This document shows, one piece after another, positions 37,347 to 50,928 of a stretch of DNA of 64,000 nt. The stretch is from Toxotes chatareus (lineage: Eukaryota > Chordata > Actinopteri > Toxotidae). The position numbers and the translations under genes were made by a program. Numbering within the stretch: position 1 is the stretch's first letter; each line of letters opens with the position of its first letter. The notes below the pieces were generated by a model. It made no database searches, was not told the origin of the DNA, and worked only from the letters and a program-made list of their open reading frames with translations. Location of the stretch: assembly GCA_016801885.1 (NCBI GenBank), contig CM028893.1, positions 8,879,950 through 8,943,949 on the forward strand. The letters are read 5' to 3'.

Positions 37347-39675
37347 CGTCAGTGAGAGGACAGTCGTGTGACCCTTGGCAAGAGGTGGGACCCCACATTA
37401 ATGCAGTGCAACCCTGGGTCAGGTGGGGTGGGAGACATGAGGGTGTAGAGTTGCACTTCTTGTGCTGCACAACCAACATTGGCTGTCTTTTACAGAGGGC
37501 AGGATGAGGGATGTTGACTCAAGTAAATGGTTTTAAAGAATCTTTGTTTGATGCAGGGAACATGGGAACCTGGATTTCAGACGGTTTCAGGGTTAGAGGT
37601 GTCTTGTGTTTTTAATGTTCTTGTTTCTTTACTGCCTTTCTTTCAATCCCTGTGTCTCCCTCATGTTTTTTGTTTTTATTTTTTCATTTTCATTTTTGTT
37701 TTTGTCTCATAGGTCCTAGGGTTGGAGGACTGGACCAGTTTCAAAACACATGCACTGCTCTCCCCTCCCTGCACTCCCCCATCCTCCAACCCACCTCGTC
37801 TCGCTGTCATCCCCTCAGGCCCCTTCCCTCCCCACTCCCTCATCTTGTCTTGTGTTGTCCTGTCTAGACACTGACATTTGGAGAGGGACACGGGGTAGGG
37901 AAGAAACGGGATACAGGTGGGTGGTGGGTGCATATTTAGAAAATTACAGTACATCTTAAAAAAAAAAAAAAAAAAAAAAAAAGAAAAGGGAAAGAATGGA
38001 CACTCTGCTTGGTAGCCCAGTTATTCCAACCCCCCTTTAAAAACAAATTTTCTTTAATTGATCAGATGGGGCACATCAAGCCGTTTAGAGGAACCAGCCT
38101 TGATTTATTATTTAACTTCTTAATTTGGTTGAAGAGGGGAAAACCAAGCAGGTATGAGGTTGGTGGTGCATTATGGGAGTCGGTTTAGTTCTGGTACCAC
38201 CTCAATCAATTCTTAAAACATACTACTCCCTTCATCCTCCTCAGCTGAGGATAGGTTGAAAAGAAGCTTTATTTCTTTTGTTTTACTTATTTGTGTGTGC
38301 TTTTCTTTGGAGGGGATTATGTGCAATGTCAATACTTAAAATGCTAATTAATAAATCATGTTTGCAAATCTCAGGATTCAGTATTTCTTCGTTTGATTTC
38401 TAGGTTGCAGACAAAGATCAGACTGCTTTGCACAGTTCTAGCATTTGTTGCATGTTTTTAAAAAACGGATTGCTTAAAGATGATTGATATACGGTCCTTT
38501 AATGGACGCCTTCAAAGCTGGTTTCAGTAACATTATTTACAGTACTTGCATCCTTGAGTCTCACAGCATGACCACAGCATCAATACTCACTGTACACATC
38601 ACAGGTCCTCTTAACTATCTCATTCTGAGTTTTCTTCCCAAGGTAATGATACACACTATTTAAAGAGTTAAAATCAGTCTTCTGTTTAGAAAACCAGCTG
38701 GAGTGCATAAAGAAGTTAAAGTTTTAGACCCTCACACCCTTAAAAACTGTATCAACAACCACACAACACACACTATATGTACACATGAAGTACTAAAATA
38801 GACTTTGTTTCTCTTAAAAGTAGCATTTCTACAGATTGTGCAATGAGTTTCTCGTGATCAGAAAAATACTTTGTGATGGCACTTCACCTTCGTGTAAGCT
38901 GGGAATGCACCTTGAAGAGAGTCTGGGTAAATCAGTGGGTCACCAGGGACAGCACATTGCCATTAGGGCTGGGTATCATCTGACGTTTTTCTGTGCCCAT
39001 GTTGTTCATCTTGAGTTTTGGTACTTTAAGGAATAAAACAAAAATTCTACAAACCTTTTTTTTTCTCCATTTACAAAAGAAGCCAAGCATCTAAACACAA
39101 CACCAGAGCATCACCCTAAATAAAATGCACTCTAAAATAATCTGTAGGATTTAAACCTCAGTGTTGGATTTTTACATTTTCCAGTCTCTAGTCTCTAATG
39201 CATTCCCAGCTTCTGCATAACGTAGGCAAAAACACTCAACTCTGTGGCTGTATATCATTGGGTTTTTTTTTTTACCTAACTCTGAAAACTATTTGTAGAT
39301 AAAGTGCAGGAAATCCTCTTCTCTCTCCACCTCCGCCTGACGATACTGCAACGCCAGCAGTCGATGCCTCAGCAGTCCAGATACCTTCTCCTTATGTGCA
39401 TTGTGTTCCTTGAAACTGTCAATTCTTAATCTATAGGTTTTCAGCCTTTGTCAAGGCTTATTTCTTAACTATTAGCCTTGTATTGAAGTGGTACCAGCAA
39501 AGGACAATTCCAAAACAACCAAATTGTTACACACCTTTAACACTGCTTTGGCACCACAATCTATATGAATATAACAATACACCTCAATATACATGACAGA
39601 AAATAACAGTCAGGCCCATACACACAGTTCATCCCAGGCTGCATTCAGTTCCATTTCCCTACAAGCAGGGACTCT
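37347..39675. other. Convergent 3' UTRs of ybx2 (+) and slc2a4 (-)
   Basis: The ybx2 3' UTR probably runs to the AATAAA at 38350. It includes a C/T-rich stretch (37745-37860) and a long A-run at 37957-37982. The slc2a4 3' UTR runs leftward from 39675 to an unclear end; a minus-strand ATTAAA lies at 38503-38498. No additional gene is seen. Confidence 0.5.
38350..38355 (+). terminator. Poly(A) signal AATAAA of ybx2
   Basis: Canonical hexamer about 1 kb after the ybx2 stop, followed by T/GT-rich sequence. Confidence 0.55.
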
Positions 39676-42600
39676 TTAGTTGATGCTTTCTTCCCCCAAG
39701 TAGTCCAGCTCAGTGCTGGGCTTGTCTATGTCCAAATCCATGTCCATGTCCATCATTCCTCCTGCCGAGTGCTGGTGGAAATTTGCTGAGATCTGGTCGA
39801 AGGTCTTCCCCCGTGTCTCTGGCACCCGGAAGAATGTGAAGATGAGGAAGAAGAGGAGGAGTCCTGCAAAGATCAGGAAGACGTATGGCCCACAAAGTTC
39901 CTGGGGCAGGATGGGAGGAAGTCCAGATTAAAGAACACGAGAAGGAGTAAAAGCTTGGACACTTGCAGAAAATGCTAGACTTACAAAACCAGCAATGGGG
40001 TACTTTCATCAGTGTTTAGGAAATCCAAATAATTTGTTTAAGGAAAAAAAAGGAAAAAATATATATATACTCACAGCAATATATTGGAAACACATGCCAA
40101 TGATGAAGTTTGCTGTCCAGTTGGAGCAGCCAGCTACAGCCATTGCAGCCGGTCTCGGACCCTGAGAGAACAACTCGGCCACGAAGAACCAGGGGATGGG
40201 ACCTGGACCCACCTCAAAGAAGGCAACAAAACCAAAGATTGACAGCATGCTGATGTAGCTCATCCAAGGAACACTGTCCTGTCAGGTGGAAGAAGACAAG
40301 GTTCAGAGGTTTGTGGAGACTGGCGATCATGTGGAAAAAAAAACAAACATCCACAACAAGTACAGTACAAGAAGTTTGCATCTTTGGGAAACTGACAAGT
40401 AAAGCGAGAGCCATGGTCATGATCACTGCACAGATGCACATTCCTCCCAGTCCAAGCATGTGGAGTGTCCGTCGACCCATCCTCTCTATGAGGAAGAGCT
40501 GGTAAGAAGAAGAAAACGGGGAAACAGGCAGAAAAATATTGGACAAATTAACATTTAGACTTGATGATGGTGCTAAATGAAACATCAAGCTATAATTAAA
40601 GTTGAGGAGGACATTAATGTTTGTACCAAATTTCAGAACTATCCACACAATAGTTGCTGAGACTGATTCTGCCATCTGAACAGCCTGGTATGCTAGTGTG
40701 GCTAAAAATCACATTTCTTGACCCATTTAATGACATTGAAGCATCTTGACTTGCCAACCCAATGCAGGAAGATTTGAGAACCGGGCACAAGAAAAAAAAC
40801 AACAGTGTCCAGCCTCCTCTGTTATCTTATTTGCTGTTCGATAACAATGTTAAACAGTAATAGAGACACACGTTGGTACATAGCAGGACTGTAGTGTTTA
40901 TTGTACTAAATTCAAAAGAGACTGAACACTTAAAATCAAATTCTCATGTAAGAAAGAAGGAGCACATCAAAAAGCCAAGGTGAAGGCCTGTTGGTGCGAT
41001 TACTCACTGAGACCACAGTGAAGGCACAGTTTACCACACCAGCTCCTATGGTGGCATAGACTGGACTCTGGACTCCCGCTTTCATGAAGATACTGGTGGA
41101 GTAGTAGAAAATCTGCCAGGGGGGTAAACAGGATTAGGTTAAGTCAATATTATACTGCACTGATTCCTGTTTTGGGGTCCTTTATGTAAAATCTACTAGT
41201 GCCATGCAAAATAAGAGTAAAGAATAATGCAACTGTCAAACTGTGGACCTTCATGTAACTCACCGCGTTGACTCCAGACAGCTGCTGGGAAAGCTGCAGC
41301 AGGATCGAGATTATGATGGGCTGGCGGTAGATTGGAGAGCGAAAGAGCTCCTTGATGGACACTTTCCTCTCCATGTCCATCCTCCTCTTCTCCTCCTTCA
41401 TCTCTGCCAGCATGTTGCCCACCTCCTGCCTGCCCGTTAACCTCCTCAGGCCTGCACAGGAGGTATGTAAGGAGTAAGGAGTCGAGAAGTGTGCAAAGTG
41501 ATGGACACTTTTTCTTTTTGTTCCCCGACAGAGTAACAGTAAAGCTTATTCCAAGATAAGGTCAGAACCTTAAAGAAGTCCGAACACCAGTGTGGAGTAC
41601 TCCACCCTCTGCTCACCGCTCTTGGCATGGTGCTCCTGGCAGCGGACGATGTAAAGGAATCGAGGACTCTCGGGACAGAATGGAAGAAGTGCCATCTGAA
41701 GTACAGTTGGCACGACGGTTAAACCCAGCAGAACAGGCCACAAGTGCTCACTGCCCAGTAATGTCTCCAGACCAAGAATCTGCACGGGGAGAGGAACCAG
41801 ATGTGAGCGTGTGAGTAAAATTTCTTCATTTGAAGATGGAGCTAGTACAGCATTTGATCATATCAAGTCAGATCATAGTGTGCTGTTGTACCTGTGCAAT
41901 GAGAATGCCTGTGACTATAGCCAGCTGGTGCAGCGTGCCCAGCGCCCCTCTCAGACTCGTAGGAGCAATTTCACCCACATACATTGGTGTCAAACCTGAT
42001 GCCAGCCCTGCAGAGAGGAAATGTCGGATGACAGACAGACACTTTGTTTCAGGTTGCAAAAAATTCCTAGCTGCATGTTTAACAGAGTCAGGAGAACGCT
42101 CTAACTTTAAAATACTTTCCTGTGATTCTAAATTTGTCACATAAATAAATATATGCAGAACAGAAGACAGTGGACTGCTCACCACAGTAGGCACCGATGA
42201 TAAAACGTCCGAGGATCATCATCTCAAAGGAGCGACAGAGCTTGGACATCCCCATCAGACTTCCTCCAATGAAGGCAAACAAGTTGTTTATGAGCATGGC
42301 TTTCCTCCTGGAAAAAATAAACAGATAAGCATATTTGGAATTATGCATCTCCAATGTTAAATATCCTGACTCTGCATGACATTTAATTTAATTATCATTA
42401 TCATGATAGCCACTTGACTCAGTACCATGAAATGAAGGCCATGAGTCAGAGTGGGCGTTCACATTAACTCAAACACCATTAATATTAAATTAACTTGCTT
42501 GAGCATTTGGCTAAGTTGGCTCCTGACATGCTGTTTAAAAAAATAAAAGCCATTCATATAAAATAAAGGATAAAATTACTGTCATTTAACAAATAGCTGC

Positions 42601-45600
42601 TGTCAGTGCAATTACAGACTGGAGTGAAAATGTTAATATGGAACATTTAAAACATACTTTTTAGCATTAGGATGATGAGTATTGAACATATAGTTTCTGT
42701 GTTGACTGTCTGCAATTAGACAGCTAGAAAGCTACTAATATTTTAGGCTCCAGGGGGCAGTGTCACACAAAAACACTTAAGCCTTCAATTAGTCACTTGG
42801 TGCCTGACTGAAATTAGTGGTTAATGTTTTTGTTAAAAAATTTGAAATGACGGAGAAGGTACAGGTGGGATCAGTGTCAACTAACACCCATCGAGGTTAA
42901 CCTGAATATGACAGTGAAACACTTGCAGTTTGGCTTTATTCCATTTTTTGAAGATATTTTTAGATGATCATTGCAAGTCGTGCAAGAAAGTTGTGCAACA
43001 GTGGCCAGAGCAGCAGCGACGGGCACCAGATGAGCAACCTTTACTAAAAGGATAAACAATCAACATGAAAATATTTCAAAGATCCCTCCAAACATGTCTT
43101 AAGACATATAAAAATACAATATGTGATATGTGAAATATGTGAAATGATGTGCTTTTTAAAGTTTCCTTGTTAAAAGGTTTTAAACTTGTACTCACTCTTT
43201 GTTAAATCCAGAATGTGTCATTATACAAATGTGGATCATTTCAAAAGCTGGACACTACATGTCTCTTCTTGCCTCCTCCATTCTCAGTGATTGTGCACTG
43301 GAGGCCTCAAGTTACGTACTGGACCATGACTGACTTCTGGTTGTGATATGACATCATTGTGCACAGTGAAGCTCAAACATCCGAGTGGGAAATGTTCAGT
43401 GCTCTTAGTGTCGTGATCCCACTCCAGTCTGTGTCACGCCCCTGAACAATGAGATCCACTGTTAAAGGGAGGCTCTGTGTTCACAGGAGACTTGACTTGC
43501 ATCTAAAGCACTTTGACCCCAGAGGCTGCAGCAACCCCCCCGTCTTCGCCAGCCACACCAGGCGACCTTGTCCTGAGTGCACCCAAGCGGAACGCTAGCA
43601 CCCCCGACTCCTCTACGCCCCTCCTGACCCAGTGCTGCCAGCTCTGTTCAGATCCCCTTTCAGCCAGTGGAAGATGTGGGCTCAAGTCCAGTTTGCATCC
43701 CAGCTCAGGTTACAGCGGGAAACTGGGTCGACAGGGAACATCCTGGGCAGAGTTCCCCCTGAATGACCGAAACTTGAAGTTGGGATCCATTTTGGATCCA
43801 TGCAGAGGAGGAAAGAAGATACTCACAGAGCCCGCCACAGAAACATTTTACGTTTAGTGTTTGACTGAGTATTGTTATAACTGACTTCAACAGTATGACC
43901 CTTTGTCAGTGGCAAGTTTTTTGTTTATAGCTTTCAAGCTTTTCATTGTGTAAGTATAATGTATAGTCAGTGCAGAGGACTATAAAACCTCTCAAATTCA
44001 TCACATTTTTGTTGAGTTGGGAGGAAGAAAAGAGTGTACATTTTTTATTAATCCCAGTGTAATTTGACATTGAAGAATGTCTGGAGGCTGGAGCATATAA
44101 AATATTTTCAAAGGTTTTCGTAGTCTAGGGTTCATGCAGCAAACAGGGAAGATATTAACTTCCACCTCTAGAAGAAAGACATAGATTAGAAAGCGTGACA
44201 TCCTGTTTTCCCACCTGCCCAGCCACTCAGAGACGAAACCCACGCAGAAGGAGGAGAGCATGCCCCCAATGGAGAAGATGGCCACAGACAGGGACCAGAG
44301 GGAGGTGAGGGTCCCAACGGGGATGGGCTCTCCGTACCGGTGCACCCATGTAGCATTATAGTCCTCCTCAATGATCTGCACAAAGGTGACAAAAAAAAAC
44401 ACTCCTTTAATGCATTTACCTTTAAGGAGCCAAGGAAAATCCAAAAGGAGCATTCACTGCGCACAATTCATAATCCATTGGCAATAAATCAGGGAATCTC
44501 CTGAACAGTAGAGCAATTTATTCTGTATATTAAAAACAACCAATACTCAGCTACATTTTAATGGCCACATAAAAAGTTTCTCTTCTGTTCTGGTTTTAGA
44601 GTCTCTGTGAAACCACGTCAGATGAAACCACAAGATTTGCAAAAACCTTGTGCTTCCATCCATATATGCAGAGAGTGACAGCGTATTTGAAAATGACATA
44701 AAGATAATCAGGCACATCGCTCCTTGCGTTCACTCTTTAACGTAAAACTTTCATCTGTTTCCTCTGAACTCATCTCCTTTGCATGAGAGGACTTCACAGC
44801 ATCTCATGCCTTGAGGCTGCATGACGGGATGCTGCGGCATCAAACACGCCAACGTGTAAAGTCAGGTAATGTGGAGAAACAGCAAAGTTAACATCTGGTT
44901 AAATGTCACCATTTTAGTCTCCTGCATTCCTGCACCAGCAGATCTATTAGCACTATACCATAGATTATATACTCTATAATCCAGATGGGCAGCTGCTGGG
45001 CATTTTCTTTATTGGTCAGCTCTGAACATCATCCAAGTGATCAGTGCTCAGTTTTTACCTTCTGAGGCGCATTGATGACACCGATGTTGTATCCAAACTC
45101 CAGAGATCCCAGTACAGCAGTGAAGACGGAGAGAGCAAGGGTTGAAGTCACTGTCTGGAGCAGAGAGACACACACAAACAAACACACGGTAAAGAAGTAA
45201 ACAACACATTTAAAACTGAATGGTGACCAATGCTGAGATGTGTTGTAGTAAAGATAACAACAGCAAATTATATAAGAGCTTAAGTGAACAACTGTTTTCA
45301 ATACACACACACACACAGACACACACACTCATAACTCTACTCCACTAACATCATCTATATATAACTCTGATTCTGATGAGAGACAATCTCCAGCGCTGTC
45401 CATGACTTCACAGGCTGCTTTACTGTTGATGCCTGAACTTTAGCTTCCCTCCAGTTTCCCATCAGGCCACAGGCACCTGTCTCCACGGTGACAGACGAGA
45501 CGACCTTGGGGGGATGAAGTCTTCCCCTCCTGCAAAGTGTGTTTAATTCTCAGAGAGCCATTTCATAACTGGCAGATGAGTTACCTAGCAGTTAGATGTT

Positions 45601-46941
45601 TAGACCCAGGTCTAAAAAAAAAACATAAGTTAGAGTGCGTCTGTAAAACTCTGTCTTGACCTTGCTGTGTTGAGTCTGTAGATAAGTGCTGTTTAGTATT
45701 CACAAACCAAAACAAGATGGTGTGTGTTTGCCTATGTGCACGTGTCCTTGCAGAAAAGGTAAAAACGTTACAAGCTGCCCAGTTATGCTCTGTTACACTT
45801 CATGTGAACTGTATTTTAATTAAAAATCCCTCACAGCTAAATGTGCAGCCGCTCGTTTACTTTTCACTTATCAGGAACGAATCAGTAGCTGCCTTTAAAA
45901 ACCAGGGTAATAACTACACTCGGTTTAACAGAAGGCCATGTCAAAACAAATTTTAAGCTTTGCCTAAGTCTCTCTATGATATACACACTTAATAAAACCT
46001 GCTCTGAACACTTAGTATTAAAATAGGATACAGACTGTGCTCACACAAACTTTTGTCTTGATGGGATCACAGGTAACAGTCCGGTTTCTCTTGTTTTTTG
46101 TACTTTGAGGAGAGATTAAAGTGTCCAGAATTACAGGACTAAAACACTTAAAATCGACACTTAGATCCATCTGACCCAGAAATGATTTCTCGAGGAGAGC
46201 TGGGGGGAGCATACAACCCAGGCATTGTTTATAAGGGTGGTGAAACTGAACCAGTCCAACTAGGTGGCCTTACAAACCCACAATACAAAGCTCTGACCTG
46301 TAAACTGAGAAATTTGCCCGGTCAAGGTCACATTCATAACTAAATAAGGGCCAAAGCTCCATTAGACCAGGGCTGATGTTTGGTTTTTTTCGTGCTGAAA
46401 CTGACTCATCTACTGACCCATATATTACAGATTATTATTACTCTGAATTATCCTTTATTTTGGACTTTATCTTAAGTACAATATAGATCATTGATTTACA
46501 CGTTTTCAACGCTGTTCTACTTGTTTTAAAGTTTCAAGAACTAAGATAAATCGTGCCAATGAATCCTATTTCACATCATTTTTATTCTAAGATTACTTTT
46601 AACTTTTACTTTACTATTACTATTACTTTTAACTGGACCAACCAGTTAGATTTTGCTTATTTACTGGATTGTACGAGGCAAACTGCAGTTTTGCACAGCA
46701 AAGCACGCAGCTTCACTTATACATTTTTGTGTACGACGGAGAGAAAGCCGTGCGTAAAACCTCTCCAAATAAAAATACGCACGCAGTCAAACTAAAATAA
46801 CGGCTTGTCGTACAACGGACATTTGATCACATCACTTTTGTGAGTAAAAAAAAAGAAGAGGTGCAACGACATTTGTAAACTGTGAAAAGCTCACAAGAGA
46901 AAAATTACCTCCCCTCCGAGTTGCTGAAACCCGGCCGGCAT
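39676..46941 (-). CDS. slc2a4: Facilitated glucose transporter GLUT4, eleven coding exons
   Basis: Insulin-responsive glucose transporter of muscle and fat; 12-helix MFS protein. Minus-strand exons are 46941-46909, 45154-45059, 44375-44215, 42307-42183, 42007-41892, 41779-41617, 41451-41264, 41112-41008, 40498-40397, 40278-40075 and 39900-39676, totalling 1518 nt and 505 aa (human 509). Family marks are GVINAPQK, the N-glycosylation site NAT at N50, WLGRRKAML, the PESPRFLY loop, QQLSGVNA in helix 7, [15 protein letters not shown] and [16 protein letters not shown]4-specific marks are the N-terminal [10 protein letters not shown] (FQQL versus mammalian FQQI) and the C-terminal STELDYLG (mammalian STELEYLG). 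The mammalian C-terminal dileucine is absent; MM followed by a Met-Asp repeat occupies that region (residues about 480-490). Confidence 0.95.
42308..44214 (-). other. slc2a4 intron 3 with a GC-richer island
   Basis: A 1.9 kb intron, mostly AT-rich. The segment about 43490-43850 is clearly richer in G+C and keeps a 117-codon open frame on the plus strand, antisense to slc2a4 (43507-43857). No family was recognised. Confidence 0.5.
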
Positions 46942-47300
46942 GACTTTGGAAGCTCCAGACACCCGGTGGAAGTCGGTGACAGATGCGTCTGGTGCCAAAT
47001 GGAGACACGTGGAACAGGACAATGAGCCCCAACTTAAGCCCTGAGCCCTTTAGCGCCAAAAACGGAGGGAAAAGTAAAATCCAGAAGGGAAGCCCTCAGT
47101 GATCAACCCGTTGCGTCCTGTCCTGCAGGGTGTCCTCGCTTCTTTGAAGTTTGCCTTGCGTCTGTCCAGCTGGGATAGAATGACACCGCACACCCACGTG
47201 CACACCTCTCTCTCCGTATCCACAGGGGAGGGAGGGGTCTTGAGGGGAGGGGGTGAGGCTGCTGCTCCAGAGAGGCCCCTTGGGCTGATCTTGAGGTCCT
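46942..47300 (-). promoter_or_regulatory. slc2a4 5' UTR and promoter region
   Basis: GC-rich sequence upstream of the slc2a4 ATG, including GGGGAGGGAGGGGTC-like G-rich text on the plus strand at about 47225-47255, which could give Sp1/KLF sites. No clear MEF2 site of the mammalian GLUT4 promoter type was found here. Confidence 0.4.
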
Positions 47301-48937
47301 GCCGTAGAGGACGCTCTCCTGACCTTAACTACCATTGGCTGAAGATGAGAGGGGAGAGAGCATGTGTACAGGAAGAAGACCAAGCTATACAAGAGAAGAC
47401 TTGCAGGCTCTTACACACAAAAGTGGGTCTGGCTTTTACTGCGGTGCACAAGAGACAAAGCACAGAAGTGAAAGAGCTGTGATTACATTTTAAGATTCCT
47501 GTTTAAATCAACAATCATTTATCAATAGCCGAGGCTCAGGAGCCAAAGATTTGCTGAGGGCCAAATTAGGTCTCAGGGCCCAGTTTTATGAGCCATGTTA
47601 CATAACGTTGACTGGCCTTTTAAAGAATTATAAAACCCTTGAGTGGATGCACAGCAGAGGCAGATTTGCAAATCAAAGATCTGAAGCATAATTCTTTTTA
47701 TTCTCTCTCATAAGGTGCAGGATTTGCAATTTAGATCTTTGGACTCACAAACCTCTGAAGCATCACCTGTTAAAGGTGAAACATGGAGGTTAGGTGGTTG
47801 CACAGGTGCTGGACCTCAGCCAAACCCAAGTCAGAGTCCGACATGCCACCAGCTATGACTCAACATTTTTTGTGGGTGGCTAAGAGGGGCTCGTCTTCGA
47901 CGCCCTGGTTGCCATTGTCTGTCTCCCCAACAACCATAAATCCCTTTCTATTTCAGATCACATGCCAAAGAGGTCACACACCACAGCTCACCCCGTTCCA
48001 CAAACCCTCCCCATCTGTTGCACACAACAAAGCGTAATCCTCTTCCAGCAGGCGACAGGTGGACTCTAAATTTGGGCTGCACCACCTGAGTTAGCAGTGT
48101 AGGTGTGGTCAGGGAAAGTTTGGGGACAGGAGTGACGGTGTGTCTGAGGCGGGGATTAGGGGGTGTGTTGTGGGAGTGTTGCACTGGGTGGGAAAACCAC
48201 ATATCTGCCAAAGAGCTGAGTGGAAAAATATCTGTTCCAGATCTCTCAGTAAAAAAGATACAAGCCAAGCTCCTGCAGCCACATCCCCAGCTAACACCAC
48301 TCACTCCTTGGAGCTCGCAGCCTTTTCCTTTTCCTTTTGCTGCCCTCATACGCACATTGAGAAAGAGTGGAAGAACCTGACACCTCTCTTCCAAAGCCAG
48401 GGGGCCCCAAGCCCAGTCATGTGTGCGTGTGTGACTCTAAATGTAGAGAAACTTTACCCCATCAGAACAGTGGCGTAGTCCCATCTAGCATAGTTTAAGG
48501 ATTTGTGTATGCAACAAGGTTCAGACAGAGGTTATATTACATTTCCAAAAAGTATCATATGAATTCATACAGAGGGAGCCAAGAACACAGCTGAGAGCCG
48601 AGAACCACAAATTCAGACGTAGAAATGGTATAAATAAGCTCACGCACTCACAACCTTGCAAACATTTTCAACCAAAAACACTTGTTCAGCACTGCTTCTC
48701 AGCACAAAATGTCACCTGTGTTGTCCCCACACTGGAAACTGGTGCATGTTTTACTGTTATCTGAAACAAAAAAGTCACACCACCACACACACACACTCAC
48801 TCACACACACAGCATGTGACTGCCCTTTATTTCTCACCCAAGTGATGTAGAAAAAGAGCCTGTGCAAATACTGTGCCTCCTTGTCATGACCTGTAAGTGT
48901 ATCTGCGTGTGTTTGTATATATGTGTGTGTGTGCGTG

Positions 48938-48979
<42 letters not shown>

Positions 48980-50690
48980 CGGTCAGAGAGGTCAGCTGGT
49001 TCACAGTCATGCTACAGTAAACTGAATCGCGTGATGGATGACAGGTGTTGCACTGTATTACGGTCAGTGTCAGTGTTTAATAGGCACCAACATTTCCACC
49101 AAAATGCCACGTGAGTTCAGCCGTTTGCTGGGAGAAAACAAATATGAATTCAATGTTCAAAAAACTTGGAAACAAACATCAGTGATGAGGGTCGTAGCTA
49201 TGTACACATAGTGTAATAGGCTACATGCTCAGTTTTCAACCACAGACCATCCAACTATAAAATCACAAAGGACAAAAAGTGTTGGAGAAGCACATTCAGT
49301 TCATAGAAGAAAGTTTTTTTTATTAGAATTCGAGATAATAAATCAAAGTGTCCTTATTACTTGAAGCTGTTATATACAAACATATATGTGAGTTTTAAAA
49401 CAATATTCTGTGCTGACATGAAAATGTACAAATTATGCTGCAGATAATACCATCACTGAGGCCAAATTCACTTAGTCAGAGATAAGAAAAAAAAAAAGAC
49501 CTCTCTATTGTATCTATATGCAGTGCCACTCAGTTCACAGTGGACTTGCTGGCACCATCAGCACATTCACTCAAAGGTCAAACAGCCACGAAGCCCAAAA
49601 GTGGCACCAATAACCGCTATGCTCCCTGAGAGATGGACGAGGACCAACATTCAGCGCATAGTCTTTGGATGTGACGACAGGTGCCAGTTCGGGACAAGAC
49701 ACCAGCAGCATGGCACAAGTGGCATGACGGGAGCCGTAGCAGAGGTGCAGATTATGAAATCAAGTCACAGTGGCAGAGTGTGCAATCAGCTGATTTAAAC
49801 CTAACACAGTCTGTGCACAACGTAAAGAATAGGAGATGCCCAGACCCACGCAGGAGGAAACCATCCCTGACAGTCCTCAAGAGAGACGCTGACCCTGTCC
49901 ACTCCAGGGACAAGGCCTCGGAGTTGACCTTTGACTTCACTGGAAGGAGCCAGATGCACAGACATAATGTGGGTTCATCATCCAAAGATAAACTTGTCAC
50001 AACTCACAGCTGTCAGATGAAAAACTATTTGAGGAACAAACACTAGATTTAAATACATTTTTGAGTTTTGTAACTTGATTAGACCAATAAGTTTCAATTA
50101 AAATGAAAAAAAAAAAAAAAACACTGAAAAAAACTAAAACTAAAAACTTCATTTATTTACAGCTGACCACAGTGAATTTTAAATCATCTGTCTTCCGTAT
50201 GTAGCCCTTTATGTTGAAAATCATCCAGAGCACTTCAGAGCTTCATGTTTTAAATAGAGAAATGGTGAAAACTGGTCACATTAACCTGCTGTATTTAGTG
50301 AGTTTATGCTGCTTTTTTCCCTTAACATTCACTTTCTCTTCGTCATAATGCCGTCATGTTGCCTTCGAGTGTTCATAGGAAACGTGTAAACTTTCCTATT
50401 TGTGTTGTACCAGGAACAAAACAAAGCTGGCGTTTGGCAAGTTAAACAAATATAAAGTTTAGCTGTCATACAGTTTAGCATTCAACTGTAGTCCGGACTA
50501 ATACACTCAATGCATGAGAACAGTCTGTGCCCTCCTTAAAAAGTGGTTTAGAGACCAAACCAAAAACCCACATTCAAGCTCTACAGCCTTTCATACAATA
50601 ATAACACAGAATAATACAATATATTGTGTGCAGTTATTTGTTGTTGGGTTGTAATATTTCCGACGGTATTTGAAAGCAGCAACAGTGTTT
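47301..50690. other. slc2a4-tp53 intergenic region
   Basis: No established gene. It contains a (GT)n microsatellite at 48945-48975, CA-rich text at about 48780-48810, and an ORF-bearing island with a following A-run at 49500-50121, described among the findings. CLDN7, which borders SLC2A4 in mammals, is not present. Confidence 0.5.
48945..48975. repeat. (GT)n microsatellite
   Basis: Uninterrupted GT dinucleotides over 31 bp, inside a longer impure GT-rich tract starting at about 48905. Confidence 0.95.
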
Positions 50691-50928
50691 CGCCGTGTTG
50701 CGTTTTTCGCGGATCAGGACGGCAGGACGCTCTGTGATTGGACGCTGACCTGTGTTAAATAGCTGCCTCCGCCCCCCGCTCCCGTTGCCCTCTTCGTGGG
50801 AATCCCCGACAGCAACGTGTTTTGCTATACCTCATAATATTTTGGCTTTTTTCGGCTGTTTCATTTCGCTTCCTCTACTCACACAAGTGACTCACCTCTC
50901 TGTGGACAGCGGTAGCGGGATTTGCAAG
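50690..50928 (+). promoter_or_regulatory. tp53 promoter and probable non-coding exon 1
   Basis: TATA-less CpG-rich segment with an inverted CCAAT (ATTGG at 50737-50741) and a GCCTCCGCCCCCCGCTCC Sp1-like run at about 50764-50781. A plausible donor, TTTGCAAG/gtagct, falls at 50929, giving a non-coding exon 1 as in other vertebrate p53 genes. Exon 2 would begin at 52129 after TTTATCCCCACAG. Confidence 0.5.

Noticed and set aside
37957..37982. A-run as evidence of a retrocopy
   Set aside because: It sits inside the ybx2 3' UTR with no preceding processed-gene text; treated as a simple repeat.
47099..47482. 127-codon plus-strand frame upstream of slc2a4
   Set aside because: It lies in the GC-rich slc2a4 5' region, has low-complexity Pro/Gly/Arg text and no recognisable domain.
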